Of a stretch of DNA of 35,702 bases, positions 24,852-33,215 are shown in pieces. The stretch is from positions 1-35,702 of the forward strand of contig NZ_MABH01000132.1 of assembly GCF_001720585.1 (NCBI RefSeq). Direction: 5' to 3'. This DNA is from Cereibacter johrii. GTDB taxonomy: Bacteria; Pseudomonadota; Alphaproteobacteria; Rhodobacterales; Rhodobacteraceae. Below the pieces are notes generated by a model. It was not told where the DNA came from. It did no database searches and saw nothing but the letters and a program-made list of their open reading frames with translations. Position numbers and translations under genes: made by a program. Position 1 is the first letter of the stretch. Every line of letters starts with the position of its first letter.

Positions 24852-25517
24852 TCAGCGCACGATCTGCACGATCTGGCGCTGGTTCGGATCGACGATCACC
24901 GGCACGCCATTGACGTAGCTGTAGGCATAGGTGCTGTCCGGGATCGGCGTCAGCACGACCGTCTCGGGGATGGCCGCCCCGGTGACGACCTCGCCCTCGA
25001 GCCAGACCGGCTCGACGGGGTTCTGCTGGACATAGGTCACGGTGGTGGTGTCCGGCGGATCCAGCGCATCGCCGCCGGCCATGCCGAGCACGCCGCCGAT
25101 CAGCGCGCCAGCCGGGCCGCCGATGGCCGCACCCGAGGCCGCTCCGGCCGCGCCGCCGGCCAGCACGCTGCCGCCGTCGCGGTCTTCCTCGTAGGTCACG
25201 GACTCATAGGTCACGCGGGGATCGCCCGAGGCCAGCGGCACCGCCGTGTTCTCGACCGACATGGCGAGATAGTCGCCCGCGGCCCAGCCCGAGGTGCCCT
25301 CGTGGTTCACGCGGCACCATTTGGCGGCATCGACGCAGCCTTCGACCATCACCAGCGCATCCGAGGGGATCACGCCCACGATCGTATAGTTCGAGCCGGG
25401 GCCCGAGCGCAGGTTGAGATCAGTCATCGGGCGGGCTTCCTGCACCTGCGCCGAGGCGGCGCCGGCGAGAAGCGTCGCGGCTGCCACGGAGAGCCAGAGC
25501 GTGCTGTTGCGGATCAT
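24852..25517 (-). CDS. SH3b and glycine-zipper envelope protein with DUF1236-like tail
   Basis: A 221-residue exported protein of unknown role. A Sec signal (MIRNSTLWLSVAAATLLAGAASAQ) is followed by a bacterial SH3 domain (about 30-85: MTDLNLRSGPGSNYTIVGVIP ... SGWAAGDYLAM). Next comes a glycine-zipper stretch (about 115-150, AGGAAGAASGAAIGG and so on) that could insert into or oligomerise at a membrane. The tail ends VPVIVDPNQRQIVQIVR, like the DUF1236 motif common in Alphaproteobacteria. The ATG at 25517 is chosen because the signal begins there and AGGACAGGAC lies just upstream. Such proteins are commonly associated with envelope maintenance. It is transcribed alone, converging on the quinone oxidoreductase. 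Confidence 0.75.
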   Translation of the reverse strand: MIRNSTLWLSVAAATLLAGAASAQVQEARPMTDLNLRSGPGSNYTIVGVIPSDALVMVEGCVDAAKWCRVNHEGTSGWAAGDYLAMSVENTAVPLASGDPRVTYESVTYEEDRDGGSVLAGGAAGAASGAAIGGPAGALIGGVLGMAGGDALDPPDTTTVTYVQQNPVEPVWLEGEVVTGAAIPETVVLTPIPDSTYAYSYVNGVPVIVDPNQRQIVQIVR

Positions 25518-25756
25518 ATGTCCTGTCCTTTCGGATGGTTTTTTCAATTGCCATTCGGCATGCGTCCTCTAACGGCCGTCGGGTGCGGAGGTTCCTCAAG
25601 ACGCAGGGGGACAAGACTTTCGGACAGGCTCGGGAGGAGAGAGGGCGACGGTCATGGCCGTGGAAAGGCTCGCCGCAGCGGGAGAGGCCGAGCGCGGCCA
25701 CGTCTCAGGCAAACTCTGCGCCAAGGGGGCCGGAAGATCCCGCGCCTTCTGCGCCC
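25518..25756. other. Intergenic region between the SH3 gene and the RES gene
   Basis: This 239-bp region should carry the minus-strand promoter of the SH3 gene. A T-rich patch (TTTTTTCAATTG around 25540-25551) is less GC-rich than its surroundings, but I could not assign -35/-10 boxes. No gene, repeat or clear terminator for the RES gene was seen. Confidence 0.3.
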
Positions 25757-26407
25757 TCAGGCGACGAGATAGCCGATGACCCCTGCCGCGCGCAGGACGG
25801 GCACGCGCAGCGCCGGATCGGCGAGGGCGCGGTGGAAGTCGGGGCTGTCGGGCAGCGCCGGGCGCGCCCGCTCGTAGAGCGCCATCACGGGGGCGTTGCC
25901 GCCCATGGAGGAGGGATAGAGCAGCCCGTCGATGGCCGGGAAGGCCTCGTAGAAGGCGCGGCTCCAGCGGCGGGCGCGGGCCTTCGGTCCCGAGGCGATG
26001 GCCGCGGAGGCTCCGGCCCGGGTGGGCCAGGGGCCGGTCAGATCGAGGAGCGTCAGGGGCCGGGCCAGCGCGAAGACCGCGAACCACGGTGAGCGGCCGG
26101 TGAGATCGATGATCCGCGTCTCCTGAAAGACCTCGGCCGCGCAGACGGCGAGCGCGCCCGGCGCGGCCGACCCGGCGGCATAGAGGATGCCGCGCGCCTG
26201 CACCTGCGGAGCGCCCTGCACGTCGGGCAGGTGGGGATCGAACCGGCCGCTGCCCGGGCCCCAGAAGCGGAAGTCGTGCCAGGCCACGGGATGATCGCCG
26301 CCGCGAAAGAAGATCCGCGCGAGCGGCGTGCCGGCGGGCAGGGTCGCGATCTCGGCGCCCAGCGCCGCCAGCGTCGCCGCGGGCGGCGGTTCGGGAAACT
26401 TCGCCAT
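25757..26407 (-). CDS. RES-domain toxin (putative NAD+-degrading)
   Basis: A 216-residue RES-family protein. Landmarks are LARIFFRGGDHP (Arg31), the RFWGPGSGRFDPH stretch, GILYAAGSAAPGALAVCAAEVFQET (Glu92 as a candidate catalytic Glu) and DGLLYPSSMGGN (Ser166/167), giving the Arg-Glu-Ser pattern that names the family. Characterised RES toxins deplete NAD+ by hydrolysis or phosphorolysis; that activity is inferred here. Its ATG shares one base with the stop of the upstream antitoxin gene (TGATG), the normal order for RES-Xre modules. It is slightly longer than the shortest RES toxins (about 150-160 residues) because of an N-terminal extension. A non-toxin RES protein is the alternative. Confidence 0.8.
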   Translation of the reverse strand: MAKFPEPPPAATLAALGAEIATLPAGTPLARIFFRGGDHPVAWHDFRFWGPGSGRFDPHLPDVQGAPQVQARGILYAAGSAAPGALAVCAAEVFQETRIIDLTGRSPWFAVFALARPLTLLDLTGPWPTRAGASAAIASGPKARARRWSRAFYEAFPAIDGLLYPSSMGGNAPVMALYERARPALPDSPDFHRALADPALRVPVLRAAGVIGYLVA

Positions 26408-27018
26408 CAGATCGCGGCGGCCAGCTCGCGCACGGATTCCGGATCGTGGCCCGCAGCGAGCCAGGCCACAGGGGTCAGGCCCTCGCCGCGCCCGTCGTCG
26501 AGGTCGGATTGCGGCGTGGTGAAAAAGGCCGCCACCTGAACGGGCCGGGCCTCGGGCCGGATCGCCTTCAGCACCCGGCGCAGGCCCGGCAGCTCGCCCG
26601 CAGCGGTGAGCTGGAAGCCCGGGATGCGCCAGCCGCGCGCATCCGGGCCGCGGATGCCGAGGATCGTGCGCTCGCGCAGACGCTGGCGCAGACGGCTGGG
26701 ATCGACGCCGAGCCGTGCGGCGACCTCGGCCAGCGGCAGCGCCGTCTCGGCCAGCACCGCATGGCGAGCGGCCAGATCGAGCGCCGGCTGCGGATCGGCC
26801 TCCCCCTCGGGCTCGACCCCAACCGCGCGCAGCGCCGTGCGCTCGGCCCCGGACAGGGGCTCGGCGCGGGAGGGCGGCAGGATCTCCTGCCCGTGCTCTT
26901 CCAGATAATCGCCCGCCGCGCGCGCGATCCGCCCCTCGAACCCGGCGAGCCGGAACTTGGCGAGCGTCGCGCGCAGCGCGTCGAAATCCTCGTGTCCGCG
27001 ATCCATGGCGCCCGGCAT
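26407..27018 (-). CDS. Antitoxin/DNA-binding partner of the RES toxin
   Basis: A 203-residue protein with an HTH-like segment, LPLAEVAARLGVDPSRLRQRLRE (about 95-117). Its C-terminal region, PVQVAAFFTTPQSDLDDGRGEGLTPVAWLAAGHDPESVRELAAA, matches the toxin-binding DUF2384/MbcA-ParS-Xre pattern (FFxTPxxxLxGxTPxxWLxxGxDxxxV). I chose the ATG at 27018 for its AGGAGG at 5-nt spacing; a start 7 codons upstream lacks this. The order antitoxin then toxin, with a TGATG overlap, supports a TA pair. A perfect 15-bp inverted repeat (27053-27067 and 27081-27095) about 35-77 bp upstream is the likely autoregulatory operator. Confidence 0.75.
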   Translation of the reverse strand: MPGAMDRGHEDFDALRATLAKFRLAGFEGRIARAAGDYLEEHGQEILPPSRAEPLSGAERTALRAVGVEPEGEADPQPALDLAARHAVLAETALPLAEVAARLGVDPSRLRQRLRERTILGIRGPDARGWRIPGFQLTAAGELPGLRRVLKAIRPEARPVQVAAFFTTPQSDLDDGRGEGLTPVAWLAAGHDPESVRELAAAI

Positions 27019-27052
27019 GACGACCTCCTGTCTGCTCACGACAAGGTGGGGT

Positions 27053-27095
27053 GTGAGGGATCGTGAGTCAAGGGCAGGGCCTCACGATCCCTCAC
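27053..27095. promoter_or_regulatory. Perfect 15-bp inverted repeat upstream of the RES module
   Basis: GTGAGGGATCGTGAG (27053-27067) is the exact reverse complement of CTCACGATCCCTCAC (27081-27095), separated by 13 nt. Each arm contains two GTGAG units. It lies between the GST stop and the antitoxin start, where the antitoxin promoter should be. No U-run follows on the minus strand, so operator is a better reading than terminator for the GST gene, though it could serve both roles. Confidence 0.65.
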
Positions 27096-27107
27096 GCGGG
27101 CGCCGCA

Positions 27108-27977
27108 TCAGCGCAGCAGCGCCAGGAAGGCGGGCCAGGCCTCGGGGTCGGCCACGGTCTTGTCGCGGCAGAAGGGGTTGCAGAAGCCGAAGATGCGCCC
27201 CTCGATCTCGAGCAGGTCGCTGACCGGCGCGCCCGAATAGGGGCAGGCGTCATTCTCGGCCACACCATCCGTCACGGCGCGGGCGGGCAGGGGCGCGGGG
27301 CCGGGCCAGGGCTTTTGCGGATAGGGCCGGACGTAGGCCTCCTGATCGGCGCCATCGACCATTCCCATCGCGCGCCAGCGGCGGAAGGAGGGATGGGCGA
27401 GATGGGCCGCCACATAGGCCTGCGCCTCGGGTCCGACAGAAAGCCCGTAGCCCGCGATGCGCGCCGCCACGGGGGCGAAGAACGCATCCGCCGCGCTGTA
27501 GGGCCCGCAGAGCCACGGGCTCTCCGTGCCGCAGCGCGCCCGCGCCTCGGCCCAGATCCTCTCGAGCCGGGCGAGATCGGTCTGCACGGCCTCGGGCGGG
27601 TCGCATGCCTCGTAGCTCACGCGGAGGTTCATCGGGCAGTGGCTGCGGAGCGCGCCGAAGCCCGCATGCATTTCGGCCGCGAGCGCGCGCGCCACCGCCC
27701 GATGCTCGGGATCGGCGGGCCAGATCCCCGCCTCGGGATGGCGCGAGGCGAGCTCCTCGGCGATGGCGAGGCTTTCGGCCACCACCGTTCCGGCGGGCGT
27801 CTTCATCGCGGGCACGGTGCGGGCCGGGGCGAAATCGGCCAGAAGCGCGGGCAGCTCGTCGGTATAGAGCCGGGCGCGCCGCACGCGGACGGGCAGCCCG
27901 AAGGCATCGAAGAGGAGCCAGCCGCGCAGGCTCCAGCTGGAATAGGCGCGATCGCCGATGGCAAGCTCGTAGGTCAA
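27108..27977 (-). CDS. Glutathione S-transferase with a Cys-containing YHS-like C-terminal tail
   Basis: A 289-residue GST. The thioredoxin-fold N-domain has [11 protein letters not shown] (candidate catalytic Ser near residue 14), the cis-proline loop VPAMKT (Pro56) and the glutathione-binding ES pair (E68-S69). The helical C-domain runs to about residue 215. A Pro-rich linker then leads to a 45-residue tail, CPYSGAP ... [29 protein letters not shown] (Cys245, Cys266, Cys270), which resembles a YHS/TRASH metal-binding finger. The fusion suggests a metal- or redox-linked detoxification role, but the substrate is unknown. The gene is upstream of and co-oriented with the RES module, with the inverted repeat between them. 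Confidence 0.85.
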   Translation of the reverse strand: MTYELAIGDRAYSSWSLRGWLLFDAFGLPVRVRRARLYTDELPALLADFAPARTVPAMKTPAGTVVAESLAIAEELASRHPEAGIWPADPEHRAVARALAAEMHAGFGALRSHCPMNLRVSYEACDPPEAVQTDLARLERIWAEARARCGTESPWLCGPYSAADAFFAPVAARIAGYGLSVGPEAQAYVAAHLAHPSFRRWRAMGMVDGADQEAYVRPYPQKPWPGPAPLPARAVTDGVAENDACPYSGAPVSDLLEIEGRIFGFCNPFCRDKTVADPEAWPAFLALLR

Positions 27978-28154
27978 GGGACACCTCCTGATGCGGGCAG
28001 ACTAGGGGCAGGGGCCGGTCCTGCCAAACGCCCATTGCTGAACAGGATCATCACGGCGCGCGATGGAGCCCGCCGCAAGCGGCTGGAAACGCGCGCCCGC
28101 CCGGGGCATATCAGCGGAAGGCCCGCCCGGGCGGAGGGCCAGAGCGGAGGACGC

Positions 28155-28598
28155 ATGACGACGACGATCTACATCCTGAACGGGCCGAACCTGAACCTGC
28201 TGGGCCAGCGCCAGCCCGAGATCTACGGGCACGAGACGCTGGCCGATGTCGAGCGGCGCTGTGCGGAAGTCGCGGCCGAGAAGGGCTTCTCGGTGCGCCT
28301 CTTCCAGTCGAACCACGAGGGCACGATCGTCGACCAGATCCACGAGGCGCGGCAGGCGGCCTGCGGCATCGTCATCAATCCGGCCGCCTACACCCACACG
28401 TCGGTGGCGATCCTCGACGCGCTCAATACCTTCGAGGGGCCGGTGATCGAGTGCCACATCTCGAACGTCCACAAGCGCGAGAGCTTCCGCCATCACTCCT
28501 ATGTGAGCCTGCGCGCGGACGGGGTGCTGGCGGGCTTCGGCATCGAGGGTTACGAACTGGCGGTGCGGCGGATCTGTTCGCTCTGCGCAGGCGGCTGA
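28155..28598 (+). CDS. aroQ: 3-Dehydroquinate dehydratase, type II
   Basis: A 147-residue enzyme of the shikimate pathway that dehydrates 3-dehydroquinate to 3-dehydroshikimate and forms a dodecamer. The type II signature is clear: [20 protein letters not shown] with catalytic Tyr24, NPAAYTHTS (75-83), the VIECHISN block with His101, and R112 in [11 protein letters not shown]. Length is exactly that of the family. GCGGAGGACGC precedes the ATG. It stands alone, 177 bp from the divergent GST and 87 bp upstream of the efflux operon. Confidence 0.97.
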   Translation: MTTTIYILNGPNLNLLGQRQPEIYGHETLADVERRCAEVAAEKGFSVRLFQSNHEGTIVDQIHEARQAACGIVINPAAYTHTSVAILDALNTFEGPVIECHISNVHKRESFRHHSYVSLRADGVLAGFGIEGYELAVRRICSLCAGG

Positions 28599-28685
28599 CC
28601 GGGTGCCGCATGATCTGGCGCAAGTCCGTGGCGAGGCGGCTCGCCTAAGCAGGTCGCGACAGGGATGGCCGCCGGAGAAGGACCC

Positions 28686-29942
28686 ATGACCGACAGGAGC
28701 GACGATCTCGCCCGTATCCTCGACCGCCGCCGCCGCGGGCGGCGCTGGCTCTGGCCCCTGCTGGTGGCGGTGCTGCTTGCGGGCGGGGGCCTCTTCTGGG
28801 CCTCGCGGCAGGGGGCGGAGCCGGGGCTTGCCTATGTGACGGAACCTGCGGTGCGGGGCGGGCTTGTCGTGACGGTGATGGCCACGGGCACGGTGCAGCC
28901 CACGACGCAGGTCGAGGTCTCGTCCGAACTGTCGGGCACGCTCGCCGCGGTCGAGGTGGATTACAACGACGAGGTCGCGGTGGGCCAGCCGCTCGCCCGG
29001 CTGGACGATACGCGGCTGAAGGCGCAGGTCGCCAATGCCGAGGCCTCGCTCGAGGCGGCGGAGGGGCGGCTCGAGCAGGCCCGCGCCACCGCGCGCGAGG
29101 CGGCCGAGAACTACCGCTCGCGCTCGGCGCTCGACCAGCGGGGGGTGGCCGCCCATCTCGATCTCGTGGCGACCGAGGCCGCCCACAATCGGGCGCAATC
29201 CGAGGTGAAGATCGCCGAGGCCGACCGCACGCTCGCGGCCGCCAATCTCGAGGTGCAGCGGGTGGATCTGGCCAAGGCCGTGATCCGCTCGCCGATCCGC
29301 GGCATCGTGCTCGACCGGGCGGCGGAGGCGGGGCAGATCGTGGCCTCCTCGCTGAACACGCCGGTGCTGTTCACGCTGGCCGAGGATCTGAACCGGATGG
29401 AGCTGCGCGTCGACATCGACGAGGCCGACATCGGCCGGGTGCGGGTGGGCAACCGCGCCTCCTTCAAGGTGGACGCCTATCCGGGGCGGAGCTTCAAGGC
29501 CGAGATCGTGCAGGTGCGCTATGCGCCCGAGACGACCGACGGGGTGGTGACCTACAAGGCGGTGCTGTCGGTGGACAATGGCGAGCGGCTGCTGCGGCCC
29601 GGCATGACCGCGACCGCCACGATCACGGTGGCCGAGGTGGAGGGCGCGCTTCTCGTGCCGAATGCCGCGCTGCGCTTCGCCCCGCCGGCGGTGGCCCAGC
29701 CCGGCGGTTCCGGCGGCAACCGCGGGGGCGGGCTTCTCGGCCTCATCATGCCCCGGCCGCCGGGGCCCGCGACCGGGACCGACGCGGCGTCTGGCCCGAC
29801 GGTCTGGGTGATGCGCGGCGGCCAGCCCGATCGGGTGGCGGTCGAGACCGGCGAGACGGACGGGCGGCGGACCGAGATCCGCGGCGGCGCGCTCGAGGCC
29901 GGGGATGAGGTCATCACCGACCAGCGCGAGGCCGGGGCGTGA
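28686..29942 (+). CDS. MacA-like periplasmic adaptor of a tripartite efflux pump
   Basis: A 418-residue HlyD/MacA-family membrane-fusion protein. One N-terminal membrane anchor (WLWPLLVAVLLAGGGLFWAS, about 19-38) follows a basic stretch. The lipoyl half-motifs are VVTVMATGTVQPTTQVEVSSELSGTL and VIRSPIRGIVLDRAAEAGQIV; a helical hairpin (ANAEASLEAAEGRLEQARATAREAAENYRSRSAL) and a beta-barrel domain complete the family layout. A Gly-rich insertion with a predicted loop (around 340-365) precedes the C-terminal membrane-proximal domain. GGAGAAGGA precedes the ATG. Its stop overlaps the GTG of the ATPase gene. No outer-membrane TolC-like gene is in the window, so the pump must borrow one. The exported substrate is unknown. 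Confidence 0.88.
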   Translation: MTDRSDDLARILDRRRRGRRWLWPLLVAVLLAGGGLFWASRQGAEPGLAYVTEPAVRGGLVVTVMATGTVQPTTQVEVSSELSGTLAAVEVDYNDEVAVGQPLARLDDTRLKAQVANAEASLEAAEGRLEQARATAREAAENYRSRSALDQRGVAAHLDLVATEAAHNRAQSEVKIAEADRTLAAANLEVQRVDLAKAVIRSPIRGIVLDRAAEAGQIVASSLNTPVLFTLAEDLNRMELRVDIDEADIGRVRVGNRASFKVDAYPGRSFKAEIVQVRYAPETTDGVVTYKAVLSVDNGERLLRPGMTATATITVAEVEGALLVPNAALRFAPPAVAQPGGSGGNRGGGLLGLIMPRPPGPATGTDAASGPTVWVMRGGQPDRVAVETGETDGRRTEIRGGALEAGDEVITDQREAGA

Positions 29943-30640
29943 CCGAGGGGCCGCTCATCGCGCTCGAGGGGATCGGCCGGTCCTATGGCGCGGGCGAGGC
30001 CGAGGTGCGCGCGCTCGAGAGGGTGGATCTCACCATCCGGCGCGGCGAGTTCGTGGCGATCATGGGCCCCTCGGGGTCGGGCAAGTCCACGGCCATGAAC
30101 ATCATCGGCTGCCTCGACCGGCCCACGTCCGGGCGCTACCTCTTCGAGGGGACCGACGTCTCGGGGCTCGACCGCGACGGGCGCGCGCTGTTGCGGCGGC
30201 ACTTTCTGGGCTTCGTCTTTCAGGGCTTCAACCTGCTGCCCCGCACCACCGCGCTCGAGAATGTCGAGCTGCCGCTGATCTACAAGGGCCTGCCGCGGGC
30301 CGAGCGGATCGAGAAGGCACAGCGGGCGCTGGCGCGGGTGGGGCTTGCCGGGCGCGAGCATCACGATCCCTCCCAGCTCTCGGGCGGCCAGCAGCAGCGG
30401 GTGGCCATCGCCCGGGCGCTGGCGGGCGAGCCCGCCGTGATCCTTGCCGACGAGCCCACGGGCAACCTCGACAGCCAGCGGTCGCATGAGATCATGCAGC
30501 TGATGCAGGCGCTGAACCGCGAAGGGATCACCATCGTCATGGTCACCCACGAGGAGGATATCGCAGCCTATGCCGGGCGGCTCGTCGTCTTCACCGACGG
30601 CCACCTCACGCGGGACGAGCCGGTGAGAGCGAGGGCCTGA
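29939..30640 (+). CDS. MacB-like ABC ATPase (LolD/MacB family)
   Basis: A 233-residue stand-alone ATPase starting at a GTG that overlaps the adaptor's stop. Walker A is GPSGSGKS (43-50), [24 protein letters not shown] is the MacB/LolD Q-loop block, LSGGQ is at 147-151, Walker B is ILADEP (168-173) followed by TGNLDSQRS, and the switch His is in VTHEEDIA. In E. coli MacB this domain is fused to the permease; here it is a separate gene, as in many other bacteria. Confidence 0.92.
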   Translation: MTEGPLIALEGIGRSYGAGEAEVRALERVDLTIRRGEFVAIMGPSGSGKSTAMNIIGCLDRPTSGRYLFEGTDVSGLDRDGRALLRRHFLGFVFQGFNLLPRTTALENVELPLIYKGLPRAERIEKAQRALARVGLAGREHHDPSQLSGGQQQRVAIARALAGEPAVILADEPTGNLDSQRSHEIMQLMQALNREGITIVMVTHEEDIAAYAGRLVVFTDGHLTRDEPVRARA

Positions 30641-30641
30641 G

Positions 30642-31847
30642 ATGCTGTGGGAGACGATCCGCCTCGCCTTCATCGCCATCGTCAGGAACAAGCTGCGCTC
30701 GTTCCTGACCGTGCTCGGCGTCGTGATCGGGGTGGCGGCGGTCATTGCCATGGTGACGGTCGGGCAGGGCTCGTCGGCGCAGGTCTCGGCCAATGTGGCG
30801 AGCCTCGGGACCAACGTGCTGATCCTGCGGCCGGGCAAGCGGATGATGGGGCCCGGGACGCGCGACACCTCGCCCGCCTTCACGCTGCGCGATGTGGAGG
30901 CGCTGGAGGAGCTGCCGGTGATCCGGGCGGTCTCGCCCAATACCTCGGCCTCGCAGACGGTGGTCTTCGGCAATGCCAATGCCACCACCTCGATCACCGG
31001 CACCACGGCCGCCTATCTGACGGTGGCCAACTGGGTGCTGGCGGGCGGGCGCGCCTTCACCCCGGCCGAGGAGCGGCAGGGGGCGGCGGTCTGCATCCTG
31101 GGCGAGACGGTGCGCCAGAAGCTCTTCGGCGCGGCCGATCCCCTGGGCCAGACGGTGCGGATCAAGTCGATCTCCTGTCTCGTGGTGGGGCTTCTCGAGG
31201 CCAAGGGCGCAGGCTCGTTCGGGCAGGATCAGGACGATCTCGTGCTGATGCCGATCCGCACCGTGCAGCGCAGGCTCGTCGGCAATCAGGATGTCTCGGG
31301 CATGTCCGTGGCACTTCAGGACGGCGTCTCCGCCACGCGCGGCATCCGCGACATCGGCGCGCTCCTGCGCGAGCGGCGGCGCATCGGCCCGGCCGACGAG
31401 GAGAATTTCTCGGTCACCGACATGAAGGAGATCGCCTCGATGCTGACCTCCATCAACACGGTCCTCGCGGGGCTTCTCTCCTCGGTCGCGGCGGTGAGCC
31501 TTCTGGTCGGCGGCATCGGGATCATGAACATCATGCTGGTCTCGGTGACCGAGCGCACGCGCGAGATCGGCATCCGGCTTGCGGTGGGGGCGACGGCGGG
31601 GCAGGTGCTGACGCAGTTCCTCGTCGAGGCGGTGGTGCTCTCGGTGCTGGGCGGCATGATCGGCATCGCCCTCGGGCTGGCGCTGGCGCTCGTCGCCTCG
31701 CGCTACATGCTCATTCCCTTCACGCCCGATCCGCTCGTGGTGCTGATGGCCTTCGGGTTTTCGGCCGTCGTGGGGGTGATCTTCGGCTATTTCCCTGCCC
31801 GCCGGGCCGCCCGGCTCGACCCGATCGAGGCGCTGCGCCACCAGTAG
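30642..31847 (+). CDS. MacB-like ABC permease with a large periplasmic domain
   Basis: A 401-residue permease of the MacB/FtsX fold. One helix near the N-terminus (LRSFLTVLGVVIGVAAVIAMVTVG) is followed by a MacB_PCD periplasmic domain of about 220 residues. Three C-terminal helices follow, with VGGIGIMNIMLVSVTERTREIGIRLAVGATAGQVLTQFLVEAVVLS, the FtsX-domain hallmark. The final PARRAARLDPIEALRHQ is typical for the family. It begins 1 nt after the ATPase stop. Mechanotransmission from ATP hydrolysis to the adaptor and TolC is known for the family. It ends the efflux operon; a long inverted repeat follows. Confidence 0.92.
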   Translation: MLWETIRLAFIAIVRNKLRSFLTVLGVVIGVAAVIAMVTVGQGSSAQVSANVASLGTNVLILRPGKRMMGPGTRDTSPAFTLRDVEALEELPVIRAVSPNTSASQTVVFGNANATTSITGTTAAYLTVANWVLAGGRAFTPAEERQGAAVCILGETVRQKLFGAADPLGQTVRIKSISCLVVGLLEAKGAGSFGQDQDDLVLMPIRTVQRRLVGNQDVSGMSVALQDGVSATRGIRDIGALLRERRRIGPADEENFSVTDMKEIASMLTSINTVLAGLLSSVAAVSLLVGGIGIMNIMLVSVTERTREIGIRLAVGATAGQVLTQFLVEAVVLSVLGGMIGIALGLALALVASRYMLIPFTPDPLVVLMAFGFSAVVGVIFGYFPARRAARLDPIEALRHQ

Positions 31848-31897
31848 CAGGCGGGGCGGACAGGCCGGTCGCGGCGGCGGAGGCAGGGGCGGCCCGG

Positions 31898-31933
31898 CGT
31901 CGTTTCCGTAGCGTCACCTCATCCGAAACGACG
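31898..31933. promoter_or_regulatory. Inverted repeat 1 upstream of the TRAP operon
   Basis: CGTCGTTTC (31898-31906) is complementary to GAAACGACG (31925-31933), with one further outer-to-inner pair across a mismatch, leaving a 14-nt spacer. It lies about 50 bp after the MacB-like stop. There is no T-run, so it is either a weak terminator of the efflux operon or an operator for the TRAP genes. Confidence 0.45.
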
Positions 31934-31940
31934 AGAGGCG

Positions 31941-31985
31941 CCGGAAAATGTTGAAATGAAGCCGGTTGTTGGCAACACTTTCCGG
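31941..31985. promoter_or_regulatory. Inverted repeat 2 upstream of the TRAP operon
   Basis: CCGGAAAATGTTG (31941-31953) and CAACACTTTCCGG (31973-31985) are inverted copies with 12 of 13 positions matching and a 19-nt spacer. The site ends 39 bp before the TRAP binding-protein ATG. Two dyads in tandem in one 177-bp promoter region suggest operator sites or a structured leader. Confidence 0.5.
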
Positions 31986-32024
31986 GCTGCGCTTGGGAGG
32001 GCGCGGCCAACTGGGAGGAATGAC

Positions 32025-33164
32025 ATGACGGCTTTCGAGAAGAAAGCGGCGTTTTCGCGCCGCTCGTTCCTGCGCACCGGTGCCTTGGCCGGGGGTGCGG
32101 CGGCGGGGTCTGTCCTGGCGGCTCCGGCCGTCCTGGCCCAAGCACCGCTGGTGATGAAGATGCAGACATCCTGGCCCGCCTCGGACATCTGGATGGACTT
32201 CGCCCGCGAATATGTCACGCGGGTCGAGGAGATGTCGGGCGGCAGGCTCAAGGTGGACCTGCTGCCGGCCGGGGCCGTGGTCGGCGCCTTCCAGGTGATG
32301 GATGCCGTGCATGACGGCGTGATCGACGCCTCGCATTCGGTGTCGGCCTACTGGTATGGCAAGTCGAAGGCGGCCTCGTTCTTCGGCACGGGCCCGGTCT
32401 TCGGCGGCTCGGCCACCACGATGCTCGGCTGGGTCTATCAGGGCGGCGGGCAGGATCTCTACCGCGAGCTGACCCAGGACATTCTCGGAATGAACATCGT
32501 GGGCTTCTACGGCTTCCCGATGCCCGCCCAGCCCTTCGGCTGGTTCAAGACCGAGGTGAACGGCGTGGCCGACATCCAGGGCTTCAAGTACCGGACCGTG
32601 GGGCTGGCGGCCGATCTGCTGCAGGCGATGGGCATGTCGGTGGCGCAGCTGCCCGGCGGCGAGATCGTGCCGGCGATGGAGCGGGGCGTGATCGACGCGT
32701 TCGAGTTCAACAACCCCTCGTCGGACATGCGCTTCGGCGCGCAGGACGTGGCGAAGAACTACTACCTGTCCTCCTACCATCAGGCGTCCGAGAGCTTCGA
32801 ATATGTCTTCAACCGCGACTTCTACGAGGATCTGGAGCCCGACCTGCAGGCGATCCTGAAATATGCGGTGGAGGCGGCCTCGACCTCGAACACGGCGCTC
32901 GCGCTGCGCCAGTATTCGGCCGATCTCGCGACGCTGGCGGCCGAGAACGGGGTCGCGGTGCATCGGACACCCAAGGAGATCCTCGCAGGCCAGCTCGAGG
33001 CCTGGGACAAGCTGATCGTGGATCTCGAGACGGACGAGTTCTTCAAGAAGGTCCTCGACAGCCAGCGCGCCTGGGTGGAGCAGGTGAGTTATTACGAGCT
33101 GATGAACGCGGCCGACCTCGGGCTGGCCTACGAACATCACTTCCCCGGCAAGCTCAAGCTCTGA
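32025..33164 (+). CDS. TRAP transporter substrate-binding protein (DctP-type), Tat-exported
   Basis: A 379-residue periplasmic receptor. A twin-arginine signal SRRSFLRTGA (11-20) and a cleavage region PAVLAQA precede LVMKMQTSWPASDIWMDFAREYVTRVEEMSGGRLKVDLLPAGAVVGAFQVMDAVHDGVID, the standard DctP N-lobe. The family's substrate-carboxylate Arg lies in the IQGFKYRTVG segment (about residue 190). The overall pattern (YHGGG-like YQGGGQDLY, GAQDVAKNYYLSSYHQ) is near the TakP/lactate branch that binds alpha-keto or hydroxy acids, but the ligand is unproven. GGGAGGAATGAC precedes the chosen ATG. A terminator-like hairpin follows the stop, as is usual between P and Q genes. Confidence 0.88.
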   Translation: MTAFEKKAAFSRRSFLRTGALAGGAAAGSVLAAPAVLAQAPLVMKMQTSWPASDIWMDFAREYVTRVEEMSGGRLKVDLLPAGAVVGAFQVMDAVHDGVIDASHSVSAYWYGKSKAASFFGTGPVFGGSATTMLGWVYQGGGQDLYRELTQDILGMNIVGFYGFPMPAQPFGWFKTEVNGVADIQGFKYRTVGLAADLLQAMGMSVAQLPGGEIVPAMERGVIDAFEFNNPSSDMRFGAQDVAKNYYLSSYHQASESFEYVFNRDFYEDLEPDLQAILKYAVEAASTSNTALALRQYSADLATLAAENGVAVHRTPKEILAGQLEAWDKLIVDLETDEFFKKVLDSQRAWVEQVSYYELMNAADLGLAYEHHFPGKLKL

Positions 33165-33172
33165 CCCGATCC

Positions 33173-33200
33173 GGCCCCGGGACCTCTCCCGGGGCCTTTT
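33173..33200 (+). terminator. Intrinsic terminator/attenuator after the TRAP binding-protein gene
   Basis: GGCCCCGGGA (33173-33182) pairs perfectly with TCCCGGGGCC (33187-33196), with a 4-nt loop and TTTT (33197-33200). It lies 9 nt past the DctP stop and 16 nt before the DctQ ATG. It probably allows partial readthrough, so that binding protein is made in excess over the membrane subunits. Confidence 0.8.
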
Positions 33201-33215
33201 CCAGCGGGAGATCCC

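Noticed and set aside
27053-27095. The 15-bp inverted repeat as an intrinsic terminator of the GST gene
   Set aside because: There is no U-run on the minus strand and the loop is long; its position just before the antitoxin start fits an operator better.
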